Shown: positions 1-11,058 of the stretch, piece by piece | Position numbering within the stretch: the first letter of the stretch is position 1 | How the letters are laid out: every line of letters begins with the position of its first letter | Assembly: GCA_001898185.1 (NCBI GenBank) | Contig: MKTI01000006.1 | Location: 682,001-746,000, forward strand | Direction of reading: 5' to 3' | DNA: 64,000 bases | Source of the DNA: Cellulomonas sp. 73-145 | GTDB taxonomy: Bacteria; Actinomycetota; Actinomycetes; Actinomycetales; Cellulomonadaceae | Translations under genes and position numbers: made by a program | Notes under the pieces: generated by a model | The model's input: only the letters and a program-made list of their open reading frames with translations | What the model was told of the DNA's origin: nothing | Database searches by the model: none

Positions 1-962
1 AGCCGATCGACTCGCGCCTGGTCGGCTTCCTGCTGCAGACGCTGCTCGGCGACGGCGGCCAGTGGGACATGGCGGTCAGCGTGTTCCTCAAGCATGGCGT
101 GGTGCCCAAGGAGGCCATGCCGGAGACGCAGTCGTCCTCGGACACCGACGCGATGAACACCCAGCTGCGGGCGCGCCTGCGCAAGGGCGCGCTGGCGCTG
201 CGGGCTGCGGTCGCCGACGGCGGTGACGTGGCGGCCGTCAAGGCGGAGGTCCTCACGGACGTGCACACCATCCTGACGATCCACCTGGGCACGCCGCCGA
301 CGTCGTTCGACTGGCAGTGGACGGACGACGAGAAGCAGTTCCACCGCGACGGCGTGCTGACGCCCCAGCAGTTCTTCGAGCGGTACGTCACCCTCGACCT
401 GACCCAGTACGTGTGCCTGGTGGACGACCCCCGTCGCGAGCACCCCAAGGGTGCGGCGCTGACCGTGGCGAACCTCGGCAACGTGATCGGCGGTCGGCAG
501 GTGCGGTACGTCAACGCGCCGATGGCCACCATCAAGGAGCTGGCCGCGGCGTCGATCGTCGCCGGTGAGCCCGTCTGGTTCGGCTGCGACGTGAAGCCGC
601 AGATGCACCGGGAGGACGGCATCTGGGCCGCCGACCTGTTCGACTACTCCGGCGTGTACGGGGTGGACCTGTCCACCACCAAGGAGGAGCGGGTCGTCTC
701 CGGCGAGTCGGCGATGACCCACGCGATGCTGCTGACCGGCGTGGACGTCGTCGACGGCACGCCGCGGCGGTGGCGCGTGGAGAACAGCTGGGGCGACGAC
801 AAGGCCGACAAGGGCTTCTTCACCATGGACGACTCGTGGTTCGACGAGTACGTCTTCGAGGTCGTCGTCCGCACCGACGCCCTGCCGGAGGACCTGCGTC
901 CCGCGCTCACCGCCGAGCCCATCGTCCTGCCCGCGTGGGACCCGATGGGCGCGCTCGCCTGA
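1..962 (+). CDS. pepC: C1 family aminopeptidase (PepC / bleomycin-hydrolase type), 5'-truncated
   Basis: C-terminal two thirds of a cytosolic cysteine aminopeptidase of the PepC/bleomycin hydrolase family. The reading frame is open from the first bases of the window, so the true start and the catalytic cysteine lie upstream. The 'GQWDM' context just before the first internal ATG (69) is family-typical. The remaining catalytic residues are visible: the histidine in 'SAMTHAML' and the asparagine in 'VENSWGDD', followed by the conserved 'KGFFTMDD' segment. The family trims N-terminal residues from peptides. dnaX follows after 50 bases with its own promoter, so the two are probably separate transcripts. 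Confidence 0.9.
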   Translation, partial: PIDSRLVGFLLQTLLGDGGQWDMAVSVFLKHGVVPKEAMPETQSSSDTDAMNTQLRARLRKGALALRAAVADGGDVAAVKAEVLTDVHTILTIHLGTPPTSFDWQWTDDEKQFHRDGVLTPQQFFERYVTLDLTQYVCLVDDPRREHPKGAALTVANLGNVIGGRQVRYVNAPMATIKELAAASIVAGEPVWFGCDVKPQMHREDGIWAADLFDYSGVYGVDLSTTKEERVVSGESAMTHAMLLTGVDVVDGTPRRWRVENSWGDDKADKGFFTMDDSWFDEYVFEVVVRTDALPEDLRPALTAEPIVLPAWDPMGALA

Positions 963-1000
963 GCCGCCGAGGGCCGGAGACGGGTGTCGGATCTGCCGCA

Positions 1001-1006
1001 TAGGGT
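1001..1006 (+). promoter_or_regulatory. -10 hexamer of dnaX, leaderless spacing
   Basis: TAGGGT is followed by six bases and then the GTG at 1013. No Shine-Dalgarno sequence lies in between. Confidence 0.6.
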
Positions 1007-1012
1007 TCGCAC

Positions 1013-3577
1013 GTGACCACAGCGCTGTACCGCCGGTACCGGCCCGAGACCTTCGCCGAGGTCATCGGGCAGGACCACGTGACGGCGCCGCTGCGTCAGG
1101 CGCTGCGCTCCGGCCAGGTCAACCACGCCTACCTGTTCTCCGGCCCTCGTGGCTGTGGCAAGACGAGCTCCGCGCGCATCCTGGCGCGGGTCCTCAACTG
1201 CGCGCAGAACACCGCGGAGCACCCGACGGACACGCCCTGCGGGGAGTGCGAGTCGTGCATCGAGCTGGCGACGGGCGGTCCCGGCAGCCTGGACGTCGTC
1301 GAGATCGACGCCGCCAGCCACGGCGGTGTGGACGACGCCCGTGAGCTGCGCGAGCGGGCCACCTTCGCCCCCGCCCGGGACCGGTACAAGGTATTCATCC
1401 TCGACGAGGCCCACATGGTCTCCAACCAGGGCTTCAACGCCCTGCTGAAGATCGTCGAGGAGCCCCCGCCGCACGTGAAGTTCGTGTTCGCGACGACGGA
1501 GCCGGACAAGGTGATCGGCACCATCCGCTCCCGCACGCACCACTACCCGTTCCGGCTGGTGCCGCCGGACGTGCTGGTGCCCTACCTGGCACAGGTGTGC
1601 GAGACCGAGGGCGTGCCGGTCGGTTCCGGCGTGCTGCCGCTGGTGGTGCGGGCCGGTGCTGGGTCGGTGCGGGACAGCCTGTCGGTGCTGGACCAGCTGA
1701 TCGCCGGCGCGGGGGACAGCGGTCTGGAGTACGAGAGCGCCGTGGCGCTGCTCGGCTACACGCCGGCGTCCCTGCTCGACGACCTGGTCGAGGCGATCGC
1801 GGCCCGCGACGGCGCCACCGCGTTCTCGGTGGTGGAGCGGGTGGTGGCCACCGGGCACGAGCCGCGACGGTTCGTGGAGGACCTGCTCGAGCGCCTGCGC
1901 GACCTGATCGTGCTGGCCGCGGCAGGGGATGCCGCCGGCGCGGCCCTCGGCATGATCCCGTCGGACCAGCTGGACCGGATGCGTGCCCAGGCGGCGCACC
2001 TCGGCGCCGCCGAGCTCTCCCGCTCCGCCGACCTGGCCAACGCCGCGCTGACCGAGATGGCCGGCGCGACGTCCCCTCGGCTGCACCTCGAGCTGCTGAT
2101 GGCGCGACTGCTGCTGCCGGCCGCGGACGACGGCACGTCGGGCCTCGGTGCCCGGCTCGACCGGCTGGAGCGCGGCGGGTTCGCGGCAGTCCCGACGGCG
2201 GTCGGTTCCGGTGCCGCGCCTGCGGCGGCCGCCCGTGCGTCGGCGCCCGTGGAGCCGGCCACCCCGCCGCTCGCCACGCCGCCCACCCCGCGCACCGTGC
2301 CGCCGGTGGCCGAGGTGCCGGTCACGGTCGCCGAGACCGCTGAGGCACCCGCTGCAGCAGCGCCGGCCACGGCGGCCCCGAGCACACCCGTCGACCTGGA
2401 CACGCCGCCATGGCCGGTCGACGACACGCCTGTCCGCCGAGCACCTGAGCCGGCGACTGCCACGCCTGCCTCCCCAACATCAGCATCGCCGGTGGTGGGC
2501 GCGGACAGGACCGCACCGTCGTCCTCAGGCGCACCCTCGACGCCCCGCCGGCCCGCACGTGCCTCGGGAGGCGAGGAGACCTCGCCGGTCGCGCCACCGG
2601 CTGCTCCGGCTGCACCCACGGCGGCGGCAGCGCCGCGCGGCGCGGGCGGCCCGGACACCGAGATGCTCCGCCGCCGCTGGCCGGAGGTGCTCGGCACCCT
2701 CCGCGGGTTGCGGCTGCTGACGCATGCCCTGGTCAGCCAGCACGCGCAGGTGCTCGAGCTGGACGCGACGACGTTGCGGCTCGGCTTCGCCCAGCCGGGT
2801 CTGATCCAGCAGTTCCAGCGCGGCAGCCACGCCGAGGCGGTGGCCCAGGCGCTCCGGGAGACGCTGGGCGTCGAGGCCCGGGTCGAGGGCGTGCTCGGCG
2901 ATGCGGCGACACCGGCCGGCGGTGGTGCACCGGCCGACCGCTCGACTGCCGCGGCGGCACCAGTGTCAGCAGCCGACCCGTCCACCCGGTCGTCGTCAGG
3001 CGGCGCGACGGGCCGCGCGACGACCCGGTCGCCCGGCATCCCCAGCGTGGACGAGGCCGCGGCCTCGTGGGGCCGTCCTGTGCCGTCCGGCTCGGCCCCG
3101 GCAGGGGCACCGGCGCCGAAGACCGGTTCGGCGGGGGGCGGCTCCGCACCGCGCGCCTCCCGCGGTCGCCCCGGTGCACCTGCCACTGCGCCTGCCGCCT
3201 CGTCGGAGCCAGGATCGGGCCGCGCGTCGGCGCCGCAGGGCCGCGCCGCCGGCACCGCTGCCCCTGCGCGCCGCAGCGGTCCCGCCGACGAGCCACCGGA
3301 CCTCGAGCCGCCCGACGAGCCGGTGGACGAGCTGCCGCCCGGCGAATGGATCCCCCCGGACGACGAGGTGCCGTTCGACGACCCGCGTGACGTCCCCCGG
3401 GACCCGGTGGAGGGCTCCGGCCCCCGTACGGCGGCCCCCGGCTGGTCCGACGAGCCCGACGAGCCGTCGCCGGACGACCCGCTGATCGACGGATCCGGCC
3501 TGGTCGGCGCGCCGCTGGTCGCGCGGCTGCTCGGCGGCACGGTCATCGACGAGCAGATCGACGACCCGAACGCCTGA
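1013..3577 (+). CDS. dnaX: DNA polymerase III subunits gamma and tau
   Basis: Clamp-loader ATPase of the replicative polymerase, 854 residues. N-terminal AAA+ core: 'YRRYRPETF' start, Walker A GPRGCGKT at residues 44-51, zinc-binding cysteines around 63-82, Walker B 'LDEAHM', and sensor motifs 'ATTEPDKV' and 'IRSRTHHYPF'. A long Pro/Ala/Ser-rich linker follows from about 380. A small conserved domain begins near 545 ('LRRRWPEVLGTL'), then a second disordered, acidic tail. I see no A-rich slippery site for a gamma frameshift product, so only the full-length form is evident. The GTG start is fixed by the family N-terminus and by a correctly spaced -10 box. Confidence 0.95.
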   Translation: MTTALYRRYRPETFAEVIGQDHVTAPLRQALRSGQVNHAYLFSGPRGCGKTSSARILARVLNCAQNTAEHPTDTPCGECESCIELATGGPGSLDVVEIDAASHGGVDDARELRERATFAPARDRYKVFILDEAHMVSNQGFNALLKIVEEPPPHVKFVFATTEPDKVIGTIRSRTHHYPFRLVPPDVLVPYLAQVCETEGVPVGSGVLPLVVRAGAGSVRDSLSVLDQLIAGAGDSGLEYESAVALLGYTPASLLDDLVEAIAARDGATAFSVVERVVATGHEPRRFVEDLLERLRDLIVLAAAGDAAGAALGMIPSDQLDRMRAQAAHLGAAELSRSADLANAALTEMAGATSPRLHLELLMARLLLPAADDGTSGLGARLDRLERGGFAAVPTAVGSGAAPAAAARASAPVEPATPPLATPPTPRTVPPVAEVPVTVAETAEAPAAAAPATAAPSTPVDLDTPPWPVDDTPVRRAPEPATATPASPTSASPVVGADRTAPSSSGAPSTPRRPARASGGEETSPVAPPAAPAAPTAAAAPRGAGGPDTEMLRRRWPEVLGTLRGLRLLTHALVSQHAQVLELDATTLRLGFAQPGLIQQFQRGSHAEAVAQALRETLGVEARVEGVLGDAATPAGGGAPADRSTAAAAPVSAADPSTRSSSGGATGRATTRSPGIPSVDEAAASWGRPVPSGSAPAGAPAPKTGSAGGGSAPRASRGRPGAPATAPAASSEPGSGRASAPQGRAAGTAAPARRSGPADEPPDLEPPDEPVDELPPGEWIPPDDEVPFDDPRDVPRDPVEGSGPRTAAPGWSDEPDEPSPDDPLIDGSGLVGAPLVARLLGGTVIDEQIDDPNA

Positions 3578-3695
3578 GCCGCCCGCCTGGCGGGAGGGGT
3601 CCGCGACGTCGACGCCGCGCTGTCGGTCCGTCGCGTCGACCGCCGCCACGGCGCCGTCCGACGGCCCCGCGAGGTCAACTGGATGGGTGACCAAC

Positions 3696-3701
3696 TAGGC
3701 T
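3696..3701 (+). promoter_or_regulatory. -10 hexamer of recR, leaderless spacing
   Basis: TAGGCT followed by six bases and GTG at 3708. This gives recR a promoter separate from dnaX despite the 130-base gap. Confidence 0.6.
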
Positions 3702-3707
3702 GACGGC

Positions 3708-4307
3708 GTGTACGAGGGGGCGATCCAGGACCTGGTCGACGAGCTCGGGCGGCTGCCCGGGGTCGGCCCCAAGAGCGCCCAGCGCATCGCGTTCCACATC
3801 CTCTCGGCCGACCCGGCGGACGTCCGTCGTCTGGCCGACGCGCTCACCGAGGTCAAGGCCCGCGTCCGGTTCTGCGAGATCTGCGGCAACGTCGCCCAGG
3901 AGGCGCAGTGCCGCATCTGCCGCGACCCGCGCCGCTCCCCGAACGTCATCTGCGTGGTGGAGGAGGCCAAGGACGTCGTCGCGATCGAGCGGACGCGCGA
4001 GTTCCGTGGCCGGTACCACGTGCTCGGCGGCGCCATCAACCCGATCGGTGGCGTCGGTCCGGACGACCTGCGGATCGCCTCGCTGCTCAGCCGGCTGGCG
4101 GACGGCACCGTGACCGAGGTGATCCTGGCGACCGACCCGAACGTGGAGGGCGAGGCGACCGCCACCTACCTGGCCCGACTGCTGGTCCCGATGGGCCTCG
4201 CGGTCAGCCGGCTCGCCTCCGGCCTGCCGGTGGGCGGGGACCTGGAGTACGCCGACGAGGTCACCCTGGGCCGGGCCTTCGAGGGCCGCCGACGGATCAG
4301 CGCGTAG
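3708..4307 (+). CDS. recR: Recombination protein RecR
   Basis: DNA-binding clamp of the RecFOR repair pathway, 199 residues, full length. Helix-hairpin-helix region at 13-30 ('[15 protein letters not shown]'), C4 zinc finger with Cys56, Cys59, Cys68 and Cys71, and a Toprim domain from about 79 ('CVVEEAKDV', '[10 protein letters not shown]') to about 175. The usual actinobacterial order of dnaX then recR is kept. The DUF5063 gene starts 10 bases downstream, so the two are probably co-transcribed. Confidence 0.96.
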   Translation: MYEGAIQDLVDELGRLPGVGPKSAQRIAFHILSADPADVRRLADALTEVKARVRFCEICGNVAQEAQCRICRDPRRSPNVICVVEEAKDVVAIERTREFRGRYHVLGGAINPIGGVGPDDLRIASLLSRLADGTVTEVILATDPNVEGEATATYLARLLVPMGLAVSRLASGLPVGGDLEYADEVTLGRAFEGRRRISA

Positions 4308-4317
4308 GGAGCGGACG

Positions 4318-4884
4318 ATGACCGACAACGACACCGACGACCTCGCGAGCCTCGCCCGGTCCGTGCACGACGAGGCGCGCAGCTACCTGACCACGGTGAC
4401 CGAGGTGGCCGCCGGCTCGGCCCCCGAGGCGACCCTGCCGCTGCTGCTCCTCGCCCTGTCGGACGTGATCGCGGCCGGTGCCCGGCTCGGTGCGATCAAC
4501 GACGTGGTGCCGGCGCTGCGGTTCGAGCCGGACGTCGGCCCCGACCCGGACGTCGAGCCGCTGCGCGCCAACCTGGCCAACGTGTTCGAGGGCGTCGACG
4601 AGTACGTCGAGGTGGTCGACCCCGTCGTCGGCCCGGAGGTGGCCCAGGCGACGCTGTCCGGCGACCTCGTCGCGATCGCCGGGGCGCTCGCCCAGGGGCT
4701 GCGCCACTACGAGGCGGGCCGGCCGATCGAGGCGCTGTGGTGGTGGCAGTTCTCCTACCTGTCCGACTGGGGTGAGCGGGCGTCGTCGGCCCTGCGCACC
4801 GTGCAGACGATCCTGGCGCACCTGCGGCTCGACGTGGACGACGACGTGGCCGCCGAGGCGGAGTACGACGCGCTGCAGCCCTGA
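4318..4884 (+). CDS. DUF5063 family protein
   Basis: 188-residue acidic, mostly helical cytosolic protein of the DUF5063 family, which often sits directly downstream of recR in actinobacteria. It has a Trp-rich patch 'ALWWWQFSYL' near residue 140 and no membrane segment. A GGAGCGGA stretch precedes the ATG, so translation is probably Shine-Dalgarno driven within the recR transcript. The function is unknown. Conserved linkage with recR hints at a role in DNA maintenance, but nothing in the sequence proves it. Confidence 0.85.
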   Translation: MTDNDTDDLASLARSVHDEARSYLTTVTEVAAGSAPEATLPLLLLALSDVIAAGARLGAINDVVPALRFEPDVGPDPDVEPLRANLANVFEGVDEYVEVVDPVVGPEVAQATLSGDLVAIAGALAQGLRHYEAGRPIEALWWWQFSYLSDWGERASSALRTVQTILAHLRLDVDDDVAAEAEYDALQP

Positions 4885-4925
4885 CCAGGGCGGACGTCGC
4901 GGTACGCCCGACCGAGCCCCTGGCC

Positions 4926-6023
4926 TCAGGCCACCCGTACCCCGCGTGGCAGCGTGCGCTGCGGGATGCGCAGCCGACGGACGGCAGTGACGTAGCCGGC
5001 CGCGCCGAGCAGGACGCTGAACCCGAGCCCCCACGGCCACACCGGCACCGTCGACGGCCGCGGGCCCTCGGTGGGCAGGGCCGCCTGTCCTGTCGGCCCC
5101 CAGCACTCGTTCGAGACACCCGTGGCGCCCGCACGCGCGGTGCGGATCGCCTCACGGATGGCTGCGAACGGTGACGTCACCGTCCGCAGGTCCTGCTGCG
5201 GCACGGCCGAGGCGTCGGAGACGACGACGAACGGGTTGGCCGCCAGCAGCCACCAGGTCCGCTCGGTGTGGGTCACCGGCCGGGTCTCCACCCGCCACTC
5301 GCAGGTCGGGGACGTGACGCTCGTCGTCGCGTCGCTCGCCAGCGCGGAGGACGCCGACGACGGCGAGACGCCCCACACGCGGACCTGCTCCTGGGACGTG
5401 TTCGCGGGCAGTGTCAGGCCGAAGAAGACGAGGGTGAACACCGCCAGGGCCGACACCCCGAGGAAGGTCAGCACGGTGGAGCCGGCCGTCCGGGCGGTCA
5501 GCGCCGAGAACCCGATGCCCATGCCGCACACCGACGCGAGGATCACGGCGGTCACCACCACGACGCTGACCAGCGTCAGCACCCTCGTCCCGCCCATCGC
5601 CATCGCGAGCCCGTAGAACGGCAGGCTGGCCACCAGGAAGGCGGTGGCGGCGGCGAACGCCCCGAGCAGCTTGCCCGTGGCGATCTCGGCCGGGGTCAGC
5701 AGGGTCACCTGGACCGTGGCGAGCGTGCCGGCGGCACGGTCGCCGTTCACGGCGGTCGACGACAGGGTCGGGGTGACGAGCAGCCCCAGCCCCAGCACCA
5801 GGAACGTCACGACGAAGAACAGCAGCGGGCCGCGGTGCAGGGGAGAGGTGTCCTGACCCGTCAGCGTGCCCAGGGCTCCGGTGGTCAGCGCCGTGATGGC
5901 GCCGACCACGACGAACCAGACCACCAGCGCGACGATCCAGCGGGTGGACCGCACCCGCTGCCGCAGCTCCAGGGCCGCCACCGTGCGCACCCCGTGCCAG
6001 GACAGCCGCCACGTGCCGTTCAT
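4926..6023 (-). CDS. ABC-2 type transporter permease
   Basis: 365-residue membrane permease. A cytosolic N-terminal helix ('ALELRQRVRSTRW') precedes about six hydrophobic segments. A large extracytoplasmic loop of roughly 110 residues sits before the last membrane helix and contains cysteines in 'PTCEWRVETR' and 'NECWGPTG', which could form a disulfide. The start codon overlaps the stop of the upstream ATPase gene (ATGA), so the two form an export pair made by coupled translation. The substrate cannot be read from the sequence. It converges on the DUF5063 gene. Confidence 0.9.
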   Translation of the reverse strand: MNGTWRLSWHGVRTVAALELRQRVRSTRWIVALVVWFVVVGAITALTTGALGTLTGQDTSPLHRGPLLFFVVTFLVLGLGLLVTPTLSSTAVNGDRAAGTLATVQVTLLTPAEIATGKLLGAFAAATAFLVASLPFYGLAMAMGGTRVLTLVSVVVVTAVILASVCGMGIGFSALTARTAGSTVLTFLGVSALAVFTLVFFGLTLPANTSQEQVRVWGVSPSSASSALASDATTSVTSPTCEWRVETRPVTHTERTWWLLAANPFVVVSDASAVPQQDLRTVTSPFAAIREAIRTARAGATGVSNECWGPTGQAALPTEGPRPSTVPVWPWGLGFSVLLGAAGYVTAVRRLRIPQRTLPRGVRVA

Positions 6024-7000
6024 CGCCGCTCCTCGTCCAGGGCCAGGTAGGCCTGCTCCAGCACCCCGCCGGCGGGGGCGATCGAGACGAGCGGCACCCC
6101 GGCCGCCACCGCGTCCCGCACCAGCCGGGCGGCGCCCTCGTCCCCGTCGACGTCGATCAGCACACCGTCGTCGTCGGGCCGCCAGGCGGCGTGCACCGAG
6201 GTGAGCCAGCCCTGCAGCGCCTCCGCGTCCAGCGCGCGCACCCGCCAGGGCCGGCGGCTGCCGGCGGTGCCGAGGGTCGCGTCCGTGTCGCCGGTCAGCA
6301 CCGTCCGGCCGCGGGACAGGAACACCGCGTCGTCGGCCATCTCCTCCAGCTCGGACAGCACGTGGCTGGACACCAGCACCGTGCGCCCGTCGTCGGCCAG
6401 CCGGCGCAACAGCTCGCGCAGGTCGACGCGCGATCGCGGGTCCAGGCCGGACGCGGGCTCGTCGAGCAGCAGCACCGCCGGGTCGTGCACCAGGGCGCGA
6501 GCCAGTCCCAGCCGCTGCTTCTGGCCGCGTGACAGCACCGCCGCGGGGCGGTCGGCGTACTCGGAGAGGTGGACCAGGGCGAGCAGCTCGTCGACGCGGG
6601 CGCCGACGGACGCCGCGGGCAGCCGGTACGCGGCGGCGAACGTCCGCAGCACCTCACGTGCCGTGAGCGAGTCCCACGTGCCGAACGTGTCCGGCATCCA
6701 GCCGGTGCGGGCCCGCGCGGCGGGGCCGTCCGTCACCGGGTCGTACCCGTCGATGCTCACCGTGCCCGCGTCCGGCGCCAGCAGCCCCGCCAGCACCAGC
6801 AGCAGCGTCGTCTTCCCGGACCCGTTGGGCCCCACCAGGGCGGTGACCCGACCGGCGCGGGCGTGCAGGTCGACGCCGTCCAGCGCCCGCACGGCGCCGA
6901 AGCTGCGGACCACACCCGCGGTGCGGATCCCGTCCGGGCCGCCCGGACCGGGCGAGCGGGGTTGGGCAGGGACGGCCGAGGCAGCGACGTCGCTGGTCAT
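6020..7000 (-). CDS. ABC transporter ATP-binding protein
   Basis: 326-residue nucleotide-binding subunit of the two-gene exporter. Walker A 'GPNGSGKT', signature 'LSRGQKQRLGLARAL' (LSRGQ rather than LSGGQ), Walker B 'AVLLLDEPASGLD' and switch histidine 'VSSHVLSE' are present, followed by a C-terminal extension of about 100 residues typical of ABC-2 drug, antibiotic or lipid exporters. I use the ATG at 7000 rather than an upstream ATG at 7024, because a TACCGT box lies six bases before it and would make it a leaderless start. The stop overlaps the permease start. Confidence 0.93.
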   Translation of the reverse strand: MTSDVAASAVPAQPRSPGPGGPDGIRTAGVVRSFGAVRALDGVDLHARAGRVTALVGPNGSGKTTLLLVLAGLLAPDAGTVSIDGYDPVTDGPAARARTGWMPDTFGTWDSLTAREVLRTFAAAYRLPAASVGARVDELLALVHLSEYADRPAAVLSRGQKQRLGLARALVHDPAVLLLDEPASGLDPRSRVDLRELLRRLADDGRTVLVSSHVLSELEEMADDAVFLSRGRTVLTGDTDATLGTAGSRRPWRVRALDAEALQGWLTSVHAAWRPDDDGVLIDVDGDEGAARLVRDAVAAGVPLVSIAPAGGVLEQAYLALDEERR

Positions 7001-7006
7001 GGCTCG

Positions 7007-7012
7007 ACGGTA
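7007..7012 (-). promoter_or_regulatory. -10 hexamer of the ABC exporter operon
   Basis: TACCGT on the minus strand, six bases before ATG 7000. It decides the start: the alternative ATG at 7024 would lie upstream of the promoter. Confidence 0.6.
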
Positions 7013-7135
7013 GGGGTCGGGCACCGGGCGCCGTGCCCGGTTTCTGAGGGGATCCTGTGCCGGGACTGCGCCGGTTGCGGGCGCGGCCGACGGCCGGGCC
7101 GTCCGGCCGCCGCCCGACCAGGTCCGTGCGGGAGG

Positions 7136-7141
7136 TAGGGT
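7136..7141 (+). promoter_or_regulatory. -10 hexamer of the TSUP gene
   Basis: TAGGGT eight bases before GTG 7150, which implies a leader of about one or two bases. Confidence 0.5.
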
Positions 7142-7149
7142 CCGCGACC

Positions 7150-7932
7150 GTGACCGTCTCCGGCCTGCACCTGACGCTCGCGACGGTCGGCCTGCTGATG
7201 CTCGCCGGGTTCACCGCCGGCTGGGTCGACGCGGTGGTCGGCGGCGGCGGGCTGGTGCAGCTGCCGGCGCTACTGCTGGTGCCCGGCATCACGCCCGTGC
7301 AGGCGCTGGCCACCAACAAGGTGGCCGGGATCATGGGCACGTCGGTCAGCGCGCTGACCTACTACCGGCGGGTGCAGCCCGGCCTGTCGACGGCAGGGCC
7401 GATGGCGATGACCGCCCTGGCCGGCGCCGCCGGGGGAGCGGCCCTCGCGGGGCTGCTGCCCACCTCGGTGTTCAAGCCGGTCATCCTCGTGGCGCTGGTG
7501 CTGGTCGGCGCGTACACGGTGGCGCGGCCCCGGGTGGGACGCGCGACCCAGCTGCGCTGGACGGGCCGCCGGCACCGGGCGGTGGCGCTGGGGCTCGGCC
7601 TGGTGCTCGGCGCGTACGACGGCCTGCTGGGCCCCGGCACCGGCTCGTTCCTGGTGATCGCCCTGGTCGGCGTCGTCGGCTACGGGTTCCTCGAGGCGTC
7701 GGCGCAGGCGAAGATCGTCAACGTCGCCACCAACCTCGGTGCCCTGCTGGTGTTCACGCTGGAGGGAGCGCCGCTGTGGCGGCTGGGGCTGCTGGTCGGC
7801 GGCGCCAACATCGCCGGCGCGTACCTCGGGGCGCGGACGGCGGTGGCACGGGGCAGCGCGTTCGTCCGCGTCGTCTTCGTCGTCGTCGTGGCCGCTCTGA
7901 TCGCCCGGCTGGCGGTCGACGTCCTCGGCTGA
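7150..7932 (+). CDS. TauE/SafE (TSUP) family membrane transporter
   Basis: 260-residue integral membrane protein with about eight helices. It has the family's duplicated glycine-rich motifs: 'GWVDAVVGGGGLVQLPALL' near the N-terminus and 'GAYDGLLGPGTGSFLVIAL' at mid-protein. TSUP proteins move small anions such as sulfite, sulfonates or sulfoacetate across the membrane; the substrate here is not readable. I prefer GTG 7150 over an upstream GTG at 7057. The extra 31 residues of the longer form are Arg/Pro-rich and unlike the family, and a -10 box lies just before 7150. Confidence 0.88.
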   Translation: MTVSGLHLTLATVGLLMLAGFTAGWVDAVVGGGGLVQLPALLLVPGITPVQALATNKVAGIMGTSVSALTYYRRVQPGLSTAGPMAMTALAGAAGGAALAGLLPTSVFKPVILVALVLVGAYTVARPRVGRATQLRWTGRRHRAVALGLGLVLGAYDGLLGPGTGSFLVIALVGVVGYGFLEASAQAKIVNVATNLGALLVFTLEGAPLWRLGLLVGGANIAGAYLGARTAVARGSAFVRVVFVVVVAALIARLAVDVLG

Positions 7933-8017
7933 CCAGCGCAGACGCTGCGGCGGGTGCCCGCTGCGGGCCACCGCGTCCGTCATGCGGAAACCCGTCGGTC
8001 CGCATCGTGGGCCGACC

Positions 8018-8023
8018 TAGACT
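8018..8023 (+). promoter_or_regulatory. -10 hexamer of lysC-asd
   Basis: TAGACT, with the GTG of lysC 59 bases downstream. This is one of the few promoters here with a real 5' leader (about 53 bases). The leader holds two GATCGCG direct repeats. Confidence 0.4.
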
Positions 8024-8082
8024 CGCAGGCGCCCCTCGTCCGATCGCGGTCTGATCGCGCAACCCATCCGGAGCGCACCCTC

Positions 8083-10418
<2,336 letters not shown>

Positions 10419-10430
10419 CGTTCTCGAGGA

Positions 10431-10462
10431 CCGGCCCCGGCGCCCCACGGTGCCGGGGCCGG
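10431..10462 (+). terminator. Terminator after lysC-asd
   Basis: Perfect 11-bp GC stem (CCGGCCCCGGC / GCCGGGGCCGG) with a 10-base loop, 12 bases after the asd stop. There is no U-tract, as is usual in high-GC actinobacteria. It may also serve the convergent DUF2510 gene. Confidence 0.7.
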
Positions 10463-10503
10463 ACTGCGTCGTGCGGCCGTTCGCCTGGTCGCGCGTTCGA
10501 ACC

Positions 10504-11010
10504 TCAGGCCCCGGAGGCCACCACCACGGTCATCACCAGGCACAACGCGCCGGCGACGACGGCGAACCAGGCCCGACCGCGGCCGTGGCCGCCGGTCGAC
10601 GCGCGACGGATCGCGACGATGCCGAGCGCCACCGACAGCAGCCCGACGACCGCACCGAACGCGGCCCCGGCCGTTCCGACCATGGCCATGAACCACGCGA
10701 AGAGCGCGAACAGCCCGACGTAGCCGGCGACGATCGACTGCCACGAGCGACCCACCGGCAGCACCCAGTGCAGACCGTTGCCGGGCCCCATGTCGCTGCC
10801 GGCGGGGGCCACCGGACCGTAGGCAGCCCCGGCATAGGCGCCAGGCGTGTAACCCGGCACGTACGGACCGGACGCGTACCCCGGCACCTGCGCAGCGGGC
10901 ACGGCGACCGGGGTGACGTGTTCCGTCCATAGGCTGCCGTCGAACCAGCGGACGACGTTCGGCGTGGACCCGTCCGGGTACCAACCCGCGGGTGGAAGCG
11001 GCGCGCTCAT
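10504..11010 (-). CDS. DUF2510 domain membrane protein
   Basis: 168 residues. An N-terminal DUF2510 motif ('PPAGWYPDGS', 'VRWFDGSLWTEHV') is followed by a Pro/Gly/Tyr-rich linker ('GYASGPYVPGYTPGAYAG') and three to four hydrophobic helices. This layout is widespread in actinobacteria; the short Trp-rich DUF2510 segment probably faces the cytoplasm, with unknown role. I use ATG 11010, which gives the usual 'MSAPLPPAGWYPD' beginning, rather than the in-frame upstream start at 11055. A GACGAT box lies nine bases before it. Confidence 0.8.
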   Translation of the reverse strand: MSAPLPPAGWYPDGSTPNVVRWFDGSLWTEHVTPVAVPAAQVPGYASGPYVPGYTPGAYAGAAYGPVAPAGSDMGPGNGLHWVLPVGRSWQSIVAGYVGLFALFAWFMAMVGTAGAAFGAVVGLLSVALGIVAIRRASTGGHGRGRAWFAVVAGALCLVMTVVVASGA

Positions 11011-11058
11011 GAGGCACGCATCGTCAGGTGCCGGCTCGGCCTTGAGCGCCGTCACCCC

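Noticed and set aside
1013..3577. Programmed frameshift producing DnaX gamma
   Set aside because: No A-A-A-A-A-A-G-type slippery sequence or stimulating hairpin was found at the expected position.
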